Below are positions 1-10,900 of a stretch of DNA of 62,458 bases, piece after piece. Under the pieces are notes generated by a model that was not told where the DNA came from, did not search any database, and worked only from the letters and a program-made list of their open reading frames with translations. Source of the stretch: Ignavibacteria bacterium. GTDB taxonomy: Bacteria > Bacteroidota > Ignavibacteria > Kapaibacteriales > UBA961. The translations under genes and the position numbers were made by a program. The stretch is from contig CANLII010000012.1 in NCBI GenBank assembly GCA_947491315.1, forward strand, positions 1-62,458, read 5' to 3'. The first letter of the stretch is position 1. The number at the start of each line of letters is the position of its first letter.

Positions 1-1
1 T

Positions 2-142
2 TTCTACAACCTTCTCTCTGGACCGCTTGTCAATCTCACACCTTCCGAAAAAGGTCATTCGTGCTCCGTCGCGCCGAATGGGAATACAAATCTACGACTC
101 TTCTGCATTCCCACCAAATGGTTTTTTTTGTTTTCTTTATGA
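2..142 (+). pseudogene. Possible remnant of a prolyl-oligopeptidase-like (S9B) beta-propeller
   Basis: Reading frame 2 is open from the window edge to a TGA at about 142 and contains a stretch reading GPLVNLTPSEKGHS followed by APNG. This resembles a propeller blade of DPP-IV-type peptidases (LTP-x-GTHS-x-SPDG). Similarity fades after about residue 35, so this may be a decayed or frameshifted end of a gene lying to the left, or chance. No start codon is visible inside the window. The call rests on a short motif resemblance only. Confidence 0.2.
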
Positions 143-168
143 ATATCTATCCTTTCACATCGAATTTG

Positions 169-176
169 TATGTTTG
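169..176 (+). promoter_or_regulatory. Bacteroidota-type -7 element (TATGTTTG)
   Basis: TATGTTTG matches the TAnnTTTG consensus and lies 36 bases before the ATG at 212. No well-spaced -33 TTTG is seen, so the call is weak. Confidence 0.3.
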
Positions 177-211
177 AAGAAAGGCGGATATACTTCTAAT
201 TCCCAACAAAT

Positions 212-2020
212 ATGAATACTTCCATCAGAATGATATACTCAATATATTTTTTGATTTTTTTTGCATTTTCAATCGAATTGTGTTCTCAAGACTACATTTG
301 GGAGTTACAAAAAACACCTGAGGGCATAAATACATCCCAAAATGAATTCAATCCAGTGCAATTTGACAATCAATTCATGTTTAGCAGAATTGTATCAAGT
401 TATCCTAAGCAATTCCTTTATAGCGGTGAATCTACAATCACACCCTTTTCTTGGAAGCAAACGGCTTTGAAAGGAATGAATATCGCTTATCCTCACAAGC
501 GCTCTCCCAATCAGTATGACCCCACTATCTACTTCAGTTCCACCTATCAAACTCTTAAAAGATCATACCTAGGAATATTCGAGCTTAAAGGTGATAATGT
601 TGTCCTTCCACTTGGACAAGAAGAAAACGGTTCCTTCGCATCTCATCCATGCATAACTTCCGATGGGCAAACATTGTTTTTTTCCTCAGATAAAGAGGGA
701 AAAGGCGGTGCTGATATTTTTTATTATATAAAAGGTCCAAAAGGAGAATGGCTTGGTCCCAAACCAATGGAGGATTATATCAATTCAGCAGGGAATGAAA
801 TCAATCCTTTCTCACCACATCCTGATACTTTGTATTATGCATCGAATGGACATGGAGGCAAGGGTGGATTTGACATTCTAATGTCCGTAAGAGAACATGG
901 AAAGTGGCTCGAACCTATACCAATCGATGAAGTCAATTCCGAATGGAATGACATGGAATTTACAATTCTCAATGATGTCGAAGCCGCTTTCACTTCAGAT
1001 AGACCGGGCGGAAAAGGGAAATTGGATATTTACATGCTCAAGAAATCTAGTCAGATCCCAACTGCAACATCTTATCTGGCATTGACCCCAACAGTTAAAT
1101 TGATACAACAAGACATTGAAAAAGTTGAAAATGCCCTCGCATTTAGATCCTTTATCTTTCCCCGAAATAATAAACTCAGCATAGATGATGATGCGATGAT
1201 ACAGAAACTGGGTAAACAGCTGCTGGAACATCAAAATGCTAAAGTGTATATGACCATCCATCCGATAACTGAGAAGATTATTGATAGATTTAATGCAATG
1301 AATATTCCCAACTCACAAATAGGCATTGACTCCTCCATACTAGAATCCATGATTATGATCAGCATGAATTCCAAAGAAATGTATCGTTCGCATCCACATA
1401 TTAGATCTATTAGTAATCCCCAAAGCTTCAATGTGTATATAAGTTCAGTTCCGGAAAACATCATGTTAGAATGGGAAATCTTCATAAAAGATTCCATATT
1501 GAAAAAAGGCACATCACTTCCTGATTCAATTCAATACAACACTAATTTCACTATCATACCATTCCAAGACTCACTCGTAGTGTATGCAAAAGGTAGTAAT
1601 ATGATGGGTATGGAAGTCAGTGATTCACTCATCATTCCCATAAAAAGACAAATAGTTGACTTGAGCGAAGATCTAGACACAAATTCAATTCCGGTGCTTT
1701 GGCATGTGAAAGAAATAAAAGCAATGCTCCCACATTTTTTTAGATATGCTACATCCTTCACAAAAGAATCTGCGGAAGTCACTGAGAATAATCAATCAAA
1801 TTCATCTCCAAAGCAGATTCGTTTATTTGAGACCGACTACAATCAAATTGCTGTTGAGAATACGCTAAAAATGTTGAAAAATGAACCCGAACTCAAAGAG
1901 TTTACCATCTCAAAAGTAGAATTGACACCAAATCACAAACTTGCAAGAATGATTCGCTTTACCATCACAAGGGCGCCATTGGAAGAATATGGCAATATCA
2001 TTCCTGTTATCATCGAATAG
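212..2020 (+). CDS. PD40 (WD40-like) beta-propeller repeat protein, exported
   Basis: 602 residues with a hydrophobic N-terminal signal segment (about 6-25). Three PD40-type blades are visible at about 143-174, 194-226 and 245-276, each with a pattern like F-F/Y-x-S-D/N followed by GGKGxxDI. Such propellers usually precede an OmpA-like peptidoglycan-binding domain in Bacteroidota envelope proteins. Here the segments at about 310-370 and 530-595 only faintly recall that fold, and the usual TDxxG core is not recognisable. The role is probably periplasmic or outer-membrane scaffolding, possibly related to PorE-like T9SS accessories, but that is inference. The stop lies 2 bases before the next start, so the gene is likely co-transcribed with the methyltransferase downstream. 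Confidence 0.7.
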   Translation: MNTSIRMIYSIYFLIFFAFSIELCSQDYIWELQKTPEGINTSQNEFNPVQFDNQFMFSRIVSSYPKQFLYSGESTITPFSWKQTALKGMNIAYPHKRSPNQYDPTIYFSSTYQTLKRSYLGIFELKGDNVVLPLGQEENGSFASHPCITSDGQTLFFSSDKEGKGGADIFYYIKGPKGEWLGPKPMEDYINSAGNEINPFSPHPDTLYYASNGHGGKGGFDILMSVREHGKWLEPIPIDEVNSEWNDMEFTILNDVEAAFTSDRPGGKGKLDIYMLKKSSQIPTATSYLALTPTVKLIQQDIEKVENALAFRSFIFPRNNKLSIDDDAMIQKLGKQLLEHQNAKVYMTIHPITEKIIDRFNAMNIPNSQIGIDSSILESMIMISMNSKEMYRSHPHIRSISNPQSFNVYISSVPENIMLEWEIFIKDSILKKGTSLPDSIQYNTNFTIIPFQDSLVVYAKGSNMMGMEVSDSLIIPIKRQIVDLSEDLDTNSIPVLWHVKEIKAMLPHFFRYATSFTKESAEVTENNQSNSSPKQIRLFETDYNQIAVENTLKMLKNEPELKEFTISKVELTPNHKLARMIRFTITRAPLEEYGNIIPVIIE

Positions 2021-2022
2021 GT

Positions 2023-2742
2023 ATGCGCAGGAAACATCAATTTGATTTCAAATGCTTCTCCATTGTTCAGTCCCGAAGCGCTATGAAAGTATGCACTGAT
2101 TCTTGTGTGTTTGGTGCATTGATACACCCCCATAATGCTCAGTCAATCTTAGATATCGGAACAGGAACCGGACTGCTTTCCCTCATGCTTGCTCAAAAGA
2201 CAACTGATGCATTGATTGATGTCATTGAAATAGATCCGGAATCAATACTCGATGCAAAGGATAATATTGCAAACTCCCCTTGGAAACATCGCTTCACCAT
2301 TCACGAAGCAGATATTCAAATTTGGAATATGAAAAAGACATTTGATATAATCATATGCAATCCACCATTTCATGTGCGATCAACTCCATCATCAAATCCA
2401 AAAGAGCTTACCGCATTTCATGCTGACAATACACTTCCTTTTGACTCATTGATACAAGCAATGGTATCTCACTCCCATGCAAACACGCAATCTTGGGTTT
2501 TACTCCCCATTCAAGAAATGCTCGAGTTCATTGACATTGCAGAGAAATACTTTCTATTTCCACAAGAGTCCATCATGATACATCATGCAAGCAATGAAGA
2601 ATCTATTAGAAGAATTTGTAGATTCTCGAAGCATAAAGAAGAAAGATGCATCGAAAAACAATTTTCCTATAGAGTATATCCCTCAGGTCCATATACAGAA
2701 GAATTCATCACTGCAATGTCACCCTATTATCTTTTCCTCTGA
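2023..2742 (+). CDS. trmN6: tRNA1(Val) (adenine-37-N6)-methyltransferase, TrmN6/YfiC family
   Basis: 239 residues. A SAM-binding motif I (LDIGTGTG, about 43-50) is followed by an acidic loop (VIEIDP, 67-72) and the N6-adenine methyltransferase signature NPPF (113-116). The N-terminal KVCTDSCVFGAL block is typical of the YfiC/TrmN6 family, which methylates A37 of tRNA-Val using S-adenosylmethionine in the cytoplasm. ATG at 2023 lies 2 bases after the upstream stop, suggesting translational coupling. The 3' end overlaps the convergent hydrolase gene by 16 bases. tRNA specificity is taken from the family and is not visible in the sequence. Confidence 0.85.
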   Translation: MRRKHQFDFKCFSIVQSRSAMKVCTDSCVFGALIHPHNAQSILDIGTGTGLLSLMLAQKTTDALIDVIEIDPESILDAKDNIANSPWKHRFTIHEADIQIWNMKKTFDIIICNPPFHVRSTPSSNPKELTAFHADNTLPFDSLIQAMVSHSHANTQSWVLLPIQEMLEFIDIAEKYFLFPQESIMIHHASNEESIRRICRFSKHKEERCIEKQFSYRVYPSGPYTEEFITAMSPYYLFL

Positions 2743-4127
2743 GAATTTTTTGCTGTCACCTCTTTAAGCCAAGCGATGATATCATCAATTACTACTTGCT
2801 CAATCGTTGTTTCAATCTTTGCATACTCCTCAATGTCACATGTAGTACATCGCTGAAACAAATGATTCATCCCTTTATATTCTTGAACTCGAAATTTTAC
2901 ATTGCCATGCTTTTGAAGCAATGATTCAATGCTCTTCAGGTTTCGCTCTGATTCCACTTGCATGTCCTCTGAACCATTGATTGCAAAGACAGGACATTTC
3001 ACATTGCGTATATACTTCTCCGGGTCATAGGATATAAAATACTTCAGCCAAGGACTTTGCAATTGATTTAACTGGGCCTTGAATTCAGGAGAGTTAACCA
3101 TAAACATCCTCTGTTGCTGAACGGCCCAAAGACCAATGGAATCTGTTAATTGTGCTCGAAGTTTGATAGAATCAGTAGATTCTTTGATCATCGTGAGCAA
3201 TGTCTTTTGTCGCAATACTGATTTCTCAACTTCAACCATGGGCAGGGTCTTTGAAGTGACTTTTCTCGTCTGCCATACAAGAACTTCAAAACCACTGATT
3301 CCCAAACCGGCCATCGAACAGATAAATGCAATATCTTGAGGATATGTAGCAGCAAGGATTTGTGCTATCATTCCGCCTTCGCTATGACCAATCAAACCTA
3401 TTCTCGTGGTGTCAATTCCACTCTGCATATGCAATGCACGAACTCCCGCATAGATATCTTCAGACAAATCCTTTGTAGTCGCCTTGGATGGATCTCCTTC
3501 GGATGAACCCACTCCGCGATCATCCATGCGAAGCACTGCAAAACCGGCTTTGGTCAATGCATCGGCTATCACGAAAAATGGTTTGTGATTGAAAATTGTC
3601 TCATCTCTGTCTTGAGAACCGGAACCTGTGATCAATACAATCGCCGGAAATAATCCTTTGCCTTCGGGTTTTGTTAATGTGCCTGCCAATAAACCTGAAG
3701 GACCTTTCGCTTGAATTTCTTCAGCACTATATGGGAATGGTACTTTTGGAGTTTGAGGTCTTTTCGGTGGTTCAAAGTTTCCTTCTTTTTTCACCAATTT
3801 CAGAGGATAGATTCCACCATTCTGTTTCCAATTTCCTTCCAGTGTGATGGAGTCAATCTTCTTCCCGTCAAAAAAACCATTGATTGCTTGTACTTGAAAC
3901 TTTACGGATTGTTGAGTTTCGTTTATCAGCATTGGTATATCTTTAGCTCCTTGCAAAGGAACATCCAATGAACCTTCAATATTATATAATCCTCTAACTT
4001 TGAAAATCAATTCTAATGTAGCACCAACCTTTAACTCACCCACCCAATTTCCGCGAACATCGAAATTCGGAACTTGTGCCCGTAAAGAGAATATAGAGCA
4101 TAATATCAATATGATTATACGAATCAT
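2727..4127 (-). CDS. Secreted alpha/beta hydrolase (serine hydrolase, S9/S33-like)
   Basis: 466 residues with a signal peptide (about 1-17, ending LRAQ). An N-terminal beta-rich domain (about 20-120) precedes an alpha/beta-hydrolase core. The nucleophile elbow is GHSEGG at 247-252 with catalytic Ser249. An oxyanion-region segment ITGSGSQDRDE is near 166-176, and DDRGVGSS is near 202-209. Late Asp (AINGSED) and His (MNHLF) candidates complete a triad. This two-domain layout is common in Bacteroidota peptidases and esterases annotated as prolyl-oligopeptidase-like; the substrate cannot be deduced. Its ATG overlaps the stop of the upstream Omp28-like gene by 4 bases (ATGA), so the two form an operon. 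The 3' end overlaps trmN6 on the other strand. Confidence 0.8.
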   Translation of the reverse strand: MIRIIILILCSIFSLRAQVPNFDVRGNWVGELKVGATLELIFKVRGLYNIEGSLDVPLQGAKDIPMLINETQQSVKFQVQAINGFFDGKKIDSITLEGNWKQNGGIYPLKLVKKEGNFEPPKRPQTPKVPFPYSAEEIQAKGPSGLLAGTLTKPEGKGLFPAIVLITGSGSQDRDETIFNHKPFFVIADALTKAGFAVLRMDDRGVGSSEGDPSKATTKDLSEDIYAGVRALHMQSGIDTTRIGLIGHSEGGMIAQILAATYPQDIAFICSMAGLGISGFEVLVWQTRKVTSKTLPMVEVEKSVLRQKTLLTMIKESTDSIKLRAQLTDSIGLWAVQQQRMFMVNSPEFKAQLNQLQSPWLKYFISYDPEKYIRNVKCPVFAINGSEDMQVESERNLKSIESLLQKHGNVKFRVQEYKGMNHLFQRCTTCDIEEYAKIETTIEQVVIDDIIAWLKEVTAKNSQRKR

Positions 4128-6337
4128 CTCAGGACTCGCAATACTTGTGCTTGAGCGTATTCACCATGCTTAATTCTGAAAGAATATATGCCGGAAGGAA
4201 ATGCTGAAACATCAATGCTTCCAATACATTGACCTTCCCCTGAATGTTGAATGTCTTCTCCAAAAACCAAGTCACCAAGAAGTGAATACACTTCAATCCG
4301 TGAATTGCCACTTGGAATATGTACTTGAAATGTGACAAAATCATTCGCAGGTTGCGGAAACAATGCGAAGTCTGAACCGGAGATCGATTCTTGTACATTT
4401 GTGATTACTGATTTAATTGGAATAGAAGCTGCATTCAAGATTCTACCAAAAAGTGGATCAGGATTATATTCATAAAGGAAGCCAATCGCAGTTACTGTCT
4501 TAATATTCATGTCGGCCGGAAGCACTGTTGTGAATGTGCAAGCATATTTTTTTCCGATTTGAGTATCAGAAGCAACTGAATCAGGAACTCCAAATAATCC
4601 TGCTTCATCCAGAAACATTCTCGCAACATGTTTGTGTTGGAAATTAGAAATCTTCTGCGGTTGATTTCCCCAAATAGGAATGGTGCTATCGCCTGACATC
4701 GTATTTGCTTGATCTAATTCGAGTCCTCCAATAATACTATCTTGAACAATCATTGCATTCACACGAAAATCTCCCGAAACTTCCGCTTCAAATGTTGAAG
4801 TGATTGTACATGTCAATGTGCGAGAAGGATTATGAAAGACCGTATTGATGTTCACTTCGGCCGGTGTTGGAGCACTCTTAGAAATCTGCAATGCATCAAT
4901 AAGTGGCTTGCCTTCCAAGAAGGCGGAATTTCTTGGCAAAGTGAATCCCAATGTAGAACTGATATTCGGATAATATCCTCTATCCACCATGATTGCACCG
5001 GCAGATGTTGCAAAGGAAGCAGATAAAGTGTCGGCTCTGTTTAATGTCAAAGAGTCATCCAGATGATAAGCTATATGCAAAGCACCAGGATTGACACTCA
5101 ATGCAGTATCAATTGCAGTAATTCCTCGCGGGCACTCACCGCAATTCGTTGATGTGAATTGTTCAATCAATACATTCTTTTTGGGTGGATTCACCATATA
5201 TGCAGTGATGGTTTTTGCAGTATCATTTACACTATATTCATCAGGATTGTTTTCATTGATGCTATCACACCATGCTGAAAGTCTATATCGCTTTGATTGC
5301 TTTGGACTCCATATTGCTGTCCGCAATTGCAATGATGCACCAGGTGCTAGTAAAGTTTGATGAATGCTATCAATAATAGTATCATTCTCAATATCCAATC
5401 GCAATCTGAAACTCTTCACGGTATCAGATCCATTATTTCTCACTTCAACCGGAATATCAATACCATTCTTCGAGCCTGCTGTAAGTTCGCCGAGAGTTAT
5501 GCTTGCAATAGACAAATCAAAACGAGGAATGGCATCTTTGGGTCTGAATACATGATATGCATTGTCATCGGCAGTGAAATCATATTGCATTCCCAATCGA
5601 GGATTCAATACTTGCGATCCAACTCTTTGACCAAGCATCACTCCCGTTGAATCATTGATTTGCAAGCCGATGGACAAGCCAATATTTGTGGTATCGGGTC
5701 TTATTCCATTTTGTGAGAGTTCGAATGAGAATGTGGAATGATCAATCACGTACACAAAATTTGAAGATTCCTCAAGCATGATTGACCAATTACAAATTGA
5801 TATAAACTGCGAAGTGGAATGCATGAATGAGAATCCTGTATAGGAAATCCAGAATTGTCTATTCGGAGCAAAACCAAAAATTCTAGTGCGAATCATCGGT
5901 GTCCGAGCACTGGGATTGAGTATGATGGATGCTTGATTTTGTCGCGAGGAAAGCCCCAACATATAGATTGCAGAATTAGGGTATCCCGATTTCGGAAGAG
6001 AAATGGAAGTATCTTTTGGGATATTCACAAAGGAAGTGTCAAATGTTATGATTCCGGTATTTGATACCTTCAAAGATGATCTTAATTCATTGTTAAACCA
6101 ATAAGGAAAGGGCATCGTGATGAGTGAAGACCATTTGGGAATGGTATCAGATCCATTGTAAATGACGGTCCACCCCTGACCCGGCATGGGATTTTGAATA
6201 TCATCTCCACGATGAAATCCATTTGGATTTCCCGACCCAAAAGGGAAAGAAGTCGGTAGATACTGAGCTTGTACGGTGAAGATAATGGAACTTAATGCCA
6301 TCAACATCGATAGGATTCGCAACATGGAAGTCTGCAT
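4124..6337 (-). CDS. Omp28-like T9SS-secreted surface protein
   Basis: About 737 residues from the ATG at 6337. A TTG at 6358 would add 7 residues, but the ATG places the signal peptide (MLRILSMLMALSS...VQAQ) correctly. The N-terminal half is a beta-rich domain of unknown type. A middle domain beginning VLIEQFTSTNCGECPRG (about 390-470) is an Omp28/thioredoxin-like segment with a CGEC pair. The last ~75 residues (FPQPANDFVTFQV ... SGIYSFRI) are a T9SS type A sorting domain, so the protein should cross the outer membrane and be surface-attached. It is translationally coupled to the downstream hydrolase. A disulfide or redox role for the CxxC is possible but unproven. Confidence 0.8.
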   Translation of the reverse strand: MQTSMLRILSMLMALSSIIFTVQAQYLPTSFPFGSGNPNGFHRGDDIQNPMPGQGWTVIYNGSDTIPKWSSLITMPFPYWFNNELRSSLKVSNTGIITFDTSFVNIPKDTSISLPKSGYPNSAIYMLGLSSRQNQASIILNPSARTPMIRTRIFGFAPNRQFWISYTGFSFMHSTSQFISICNWSIMLEESSNFVYVIDHSTFSFELSQNGIRPDTTNIGLSIGLQINDSTGVMLGQRVGSQVLNPRLGMQYDFTADDNAYHVFRPKDAIPRFDLSIASITLGELTAGSKNGIDIPVEVRNNGSDTVKSFRLRLDIENDTIIDSIHQTLLAPGASLQLRTAIWSPKQSKRYRLSAWCDSINENNPDEYSVNDTAKTITAYMVNPPKKNVLIEQFTSTNCGECPRGITAIDTALSVNPGALHIAYHLDDSLTLNRADTLSASFATSAGAIMVDRGYYPNISSTLGFTLPRNSAFLEGKPLIDALQISKSAPTPAEVNINTVFHNPSRTLTCTITSTFEAEVSGDFRVNAMIVQDSIIGGLELDQANTMSGDSTIPIWGNQPQKISNFQHKHVARMFLDEAGLFGVPDSVASDTQIGKKYACTFTTVLPADMNIKTVTAIGFLYEYNPDPLFGRILNAASIPIKSVITNVQESISGSDFALFPQPANDFVTFQVHIPSGNSRIEVYSLLGDLVFGEDIQHSGEGQCIGSIDVSAFPSGIYSFRIKHGEYAQAQVLRVLR

Positions 6338-6390
6338 AGTGTGAAATGATATATGCAAACTTAGACAAGAACATGCGAAGAGCCAAGAGA

Positions 6391-6810
6391 CTAATCCTTG
6401 AATGACCGTGCATTGAATCTAAATAATTCAAGTACAATCTTATCTCGAATCTGGAAAAAACCTTGTTTTTCATCTTCCTGATTCTCATAATCCTTTACAG
6501 GATCTTCAAAACCTATATGCAGACGATGCCGTACATCACCGATGAATACAGGACATGTTTCATTTGCGCCATCGCAAACGGTGATGACATAATCCCAGCG
6601 TTCTTTGAGATATGTCTCCACTTGCATGGGAACATGATGAGAAATATCAATCCCCAAATCATGCATTACTTCCACAGCCATGGGATGCACTCGTAAATTG
6701 GGCTTTGTCCCGGCAGAGTGAACATATAAATCTGCATTGAGATTTTGCAATATTCCATGAGCCATTTGACTTCGTGCGCTATTTCCGGTGCAAAGTATCA
6801 GAATTTTCAT
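6391..6810 (-). CDS. arsC: Arsenate reductase, thioredoxin-coupled (LMW-phosphatase fold)
   Basis: 139 residues, the usual length. The phosphate-binding loop with the nucleophilic cysteine is C7-TGNSAR. The two further redox cysteines expected for the pI258-type enzyme are C79 and C86 in VCDGANETCP, so the full three-cysteine relay is present. The enzyme reduces arsenate to arsenite, which the adjoining ACR3 pump exports. Its start overlaps the end of acr3 by 4 bases, giving an acr3-arsC operon. No arsR-like regulator lies beside the pair. Confidence 0.93.
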   Translation of the reverse strand: MKILILCTGNSARSQMAHGILQNLNADLYVHSAGTKPNLRVHPMAVEVMHDLGIDISHHVPMQVETYLKERWDYVITVCDGANETCPVFIGDVRHRLHIGFEDPVKDYENQEDEKQGFFQIRDKIVLELFRFNARSFKD

Positions 6811-7841
6811 GTAGAATAGAACCTATGTTTGAAAGATTGTGAAAGTTTTACAAGAAGAATCAATGCCGGAACTTCAATGAGCGGTCCGATCACGCCGACA
6901 AATGCCTGTGGTGAATGAATACCAAAAAGAGCTATCGAAACAGCAATTGCCAATTCAAAATTATTGCCTGTCGCTGTAAATGAAATAGCTGCATTTTTGT
7001 CATATGGCACATTCAATGACTTCGAGAGTATAAAACTCGCCACAAACATGAAGATGAAATAGATTACTAATGGAACAGCAATTGTCATCACTTCAAAAGG
7101 TAATTGCATGATCGATTCACCTTTCACCGAAAACATGATGATGATGGTGAATAATAATGCATAGAGTGTCATTGGTGAAATTGCTGGTATGAATTTCCGA
7201 CTATACCAATCCTGACCTTTATATCTTGGAAGTATGATACTTGAAGCATAACCAAGCACAAAAGGTATTCCCAAATAGATGATGACGCTATATGCGATGT
7301 CGGAAAATGGGATATCAATCATCGTGGATTGCAAACCAAACCAATCCGGCACAATGCTAATAAAAAACCATGCATAAGTACTATAGGTCAGTAATTGAAA
7401 GATGCTATTGAAAGCAACAAGCAAAGCACCATATTCTCTATTGCCGCCCGCCAAATCATTCCATACAAGTACCATTGCGATACAACGAGCCAAGCCGATC
7501 AGAATCAATCCCATCATATATTCAGGTTTGTCTGAAAGGAAGAACATTGCCAAGCCGGACATCAAGATCGGACCAATGATCCAATTGAGGATCAAAGACA
7601 ATGATATGCTCGTGCGATCCTTGAAGATTTCTGGCAAGGCTTCAAACTTCACTTTTGCTAATGGCGGATACATCATCAAAATGAGTCCAAGAGCAATCGG
7701 AATATTTGTTGAACCAATGGAAAGTGTATCAATAAAGAGTGGAAGGCCTGGAAAGAGATTTCCAAGAGCAATTCCAATGAACATTGCAGCGAATATCCAC
7801 AATGTCAAAAAGCGATCAAGAAAGGAAAGTCTTTTTTTCAT
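6807..7841 (-). CDS. acr3: Arsenite efflux permease, ACR3 family
   Basis: 344 residues with about ten hydrophobic segments and the ACR3 signature LIGLARCIAMVLVWNDLA (conserved Cys120). An FTATGNNFELAIA motif lies near residue 290. Length and layout match bacterial ACR3 arsenite/H+ antiporters of the inner membrane. Translationally coupled to arsC. Only ~25 bases separate its ATG from the T-run of the terminator ending the 7-kb gene upstream, and no promoter is recognisable there, so expression may depend on terminator read-through or on a promoter inside the upstream gene. Confidence 0.93.
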   Translation of the reverse strand: MKKRLSFLDRFLTLWIFAAMFIGIALGNLFPGLPLFIDTLSIGSTNIPIALGLILMMYPPLAKVKFEALPEIFKDRTSISLSLILNWIIGPILMSGLAMFFLSDKPEYMMGLILIGLARCIAMVLVWNDLAGGNREYGALLVAFNSIFQLLTYSTYAWFFISIVPDWFGLQSTMIDIPFSDIAYSVIIYLGIPFVLGYASSIILPRYKGQDWYSRKFIPAISPMTLYALLFTIIIMFSVKGESIMQLPFEVMTIAVPLVIYFIFMFVASFILSKSLNVPYDKNAAISFTATGNNFELAIAVSIALFGIHSPQAFVGVIGPLIEVPALILLVKLSQSFKHRFYST

Positions 7842-7866
7842 ATCATCAAATTATTGAATGCCCTAC

Positions 7867-7903
7867 AAAAAATGCCGATACAAGATAAACCTGTATCGGC
7901 ATT
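7867..7903 (-). terminator. Rho-independent terminator of the four-module surface-protein gene
   Basis: Perfect 12-bp stem (AATGCCGATACA, 7871-7882, with 7892-7903) and a 9-base loop, followed on the minus strand by a run of six T (7867-7872). It lies 16 bases after the stop codon of the large gene and directly before acr3. Confidence 0.85.
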
Positions 7904-7919
7904 GTTCTGTGTGTGTGCA

Positions 7920-10900
7920 TTAGCGAATGACGCTAATGGTTTCTGTGCGAACACCTTGATCAGTGATGATCTGCATGAAATACATTCCCGATGCGAGATC
8001 CTGAGTATCTATGACAAATTCATAGATACCTGGCTCTTGGCGCTGACCACCGATGAAATCGGAACTCAATGTGCCGGATGCATTGTACAGGCGAATGCTT
8101 ACTTGCGATGTCTGCTTAACTTCATAACGAACTCTTATTCTATCTGTAGCGGGATTTGGAGTGACTTCTACTGCCATTCCACCTTTCACCGAACCTTCTT
8201 CAACACTGCTTGGATTCTGAGCTTTATAATCCGTATTGATCGGATCATAATTTGCCCATGGGAGATCCCATCTTTGCAAGCCCATTGCTCCACGATATGA
8301 CACTTTCTCAAAGTATGCATCATCGATGGCCACAACACCATTACGAGTGAATGAAGCTGATCCAAGAAGAGGAGAACCTGCTTTTGGTGCAGGATTGAAT
8401 GTAATATCTTCGGCAAATGCATTTTCGAGCATTGCAATATCTGGAGTGGAACGATCAAGTACATTACCAAATTCGGGCTTTGCAATCCAAGTTGGATCAA
8501 TACCAGCGGGAGGCGTACCACCTGCAAGATTAAGTCCTGTACCTTTCACACCATACCAGCTATTATTGCGTACTTGCAATGAATCTGCAAGAGCAGCATT
8601 CATCGTTGGAACTTGTGCAATTTCAATACCGCGTGGCCAACCCACAAATACAGAGTTGAAGATTGATTGACGAGAATTTCTTCTGATTTGAACCGCCGCA
8701 CCAAAGCGTGAGTTTGGAGAATTTGCCGTATCAGCCAAAGGACCAATTGCTGTAACATTCGAGAAGATTGATGATGACAAAGGAGCATTATATGTTGCAG
8801 TTGCATCATTGTCAGCTTCAAATGCTTGTGATGTGGATTGATCCGCTCTATTCTTGAAGCGTTGTGCAATTCCGAATTGAATGCGACCACTAAAGCCATT
8901 ATCTGTATCAAAATCATCATCAAGCGTACCAGTTGCGATGAGATATTTACCATCAACGGATCCACCGAACCATTCGAATGCATCATCATTGGAATAACTC
9001 ACTTGGATGCGCTGGAACTTTGTTCCACGACCAACACCACCCAATGTGATACCATTCAATTCTTGATTTGGTTGAAGAGCGATACCACCAAATTCAACGC
9101 GAACATATTCCAATGAACCACTATTGTCATTATCATCTGTTCCGCCATAATACCACTTGGTTTTATCATTCGCATTTGCAACGCCACCTTCTTGAGCAGC
9201 TTCACCACCTGGATTATTGATGCGTGCTTTTCCGAAGAGGAAGAGACCGCCCCAATCACCTGCACGACGCTGACCCGGAGGAGCTGATGATGTCATGACG
9301 ATAGGCAATGTTGGAGTACCATTTGCAATAAGCCTAGCACCACGATTAATGATAAGTGCAGAATTATTACCAACGGAATCACCAAGGATGATTGTACCAG
9401 GTTCGATTGTCAAGATTGCAGGTTCAACAACATGCACATAACCACGAAGACCGTAAATCTTGGTATTGGAAAGTTTGAGATTCGTTGAAATTGTGCCTGT
9501 CAAAACCGAGTCAACTTTCGAAGCAGAAGGACGCTCGATTGTGAATGGATTTGTTGTAATTGCTGTGGTTGTTGTATCAGATAATAATACCATTCTCACA
9601 TAACCACTTGTTGTTGGTACCGCAGGCGCTCTGAATCCACCACGATATTGTCCGCGACGGAAGCTTCCTGTTGTGCTGTCAATTACATTTGTCGCACCAG
9701 CCAAATCAGCCCAAGGACCTGTCGCTGAAGTACCGAATTGGAACTTGTAGCGTGAACCAATTGGAGATGCAGTTGTATCCCAATTAATATCATAAGACCA
9801 ACCTGCACGATATGTTTCACCTGTTTTACCACCTGGTGTGAGAATTATCAATGGTGCTTTAGGTGTTTGTGCTTTATAATTGGTATTTATGGGATCATAA
9901 TTAGCCCATGGCAAATCCCAGCGCTCTGTACCGAATGCACCTTTGAATGATACTTTTTCAAAGTATGAATCATCGATAGACACAGGACCATTCTTTGTGA
10001 ATGATGCACCAGTCAAAACAGGAGAGCCTGCTTTTGGTAATGCATTGAATGTAGCATCTTCTGCATATGGATTTTCAAGCATGGCACCATTTGCATTGTC
10101 TTTATCAAGAGAATTACCGAATTCTGTTTTCGCAATCCAATTGGCATCAAAACCTGAAGGAGCTGTTCCGCCTGCTGTATTCATCCATGTGTTCTTAACA
10201 CCGAACCACATGCTATTGCGAATTTGTAATGAATCGGAAAATGCAGCATTCATTGTTGGCACTTGTGCAATTTCCAAACCTCTCGGCCAGCCCATGAATA
10301 CTGAATTATAAATTGATTGACGAGAATTTCTTCTGATCTGAGCAGCTGCACCAAATCTTGAGTTTGGAGTTGCTGTTACATCAGACAATGGACCGATTGC
10401 GGTTACATTTGAGAAGATTGCAGTTGTATTTGGCAAATTATATGTTGCAGTAGCATCATTGTCGGATTCAAATGCTTGTGAAGTTGATTGATCGGCTCTT
10501 GCTTTAAATCTTTGTGAAACCGCGAATTGTATTTTACCACTGAAACCATTGTCAGTGTCAAAATCATCATCGAGTGAATTCACAACGATCAAGCGCTTTG
10601 CATTCACATTTCCACCAAACCATTCGATTCCATCATCATTTGCATAGCTAACTTGAACATTCTCGATGGTAGTACCTTTACCGACGCCGCCCAAAGTTAG
10701 ACCATTCAATTCCTGATTTGGCTGAAGAGCAATACCACCGAATTCAACACGCACATAGCGGAGAACACCACTATTGTCATCTTCGAATGTACCACCATAA
10801 TACCACTTGGATTTATCATTTGGATCTGCAACACCGCCTTCTTGTGCGGCTTCAAATCCTGGATTATTGATTTTAGCACGACCAAACATTAAGAGTCCGC

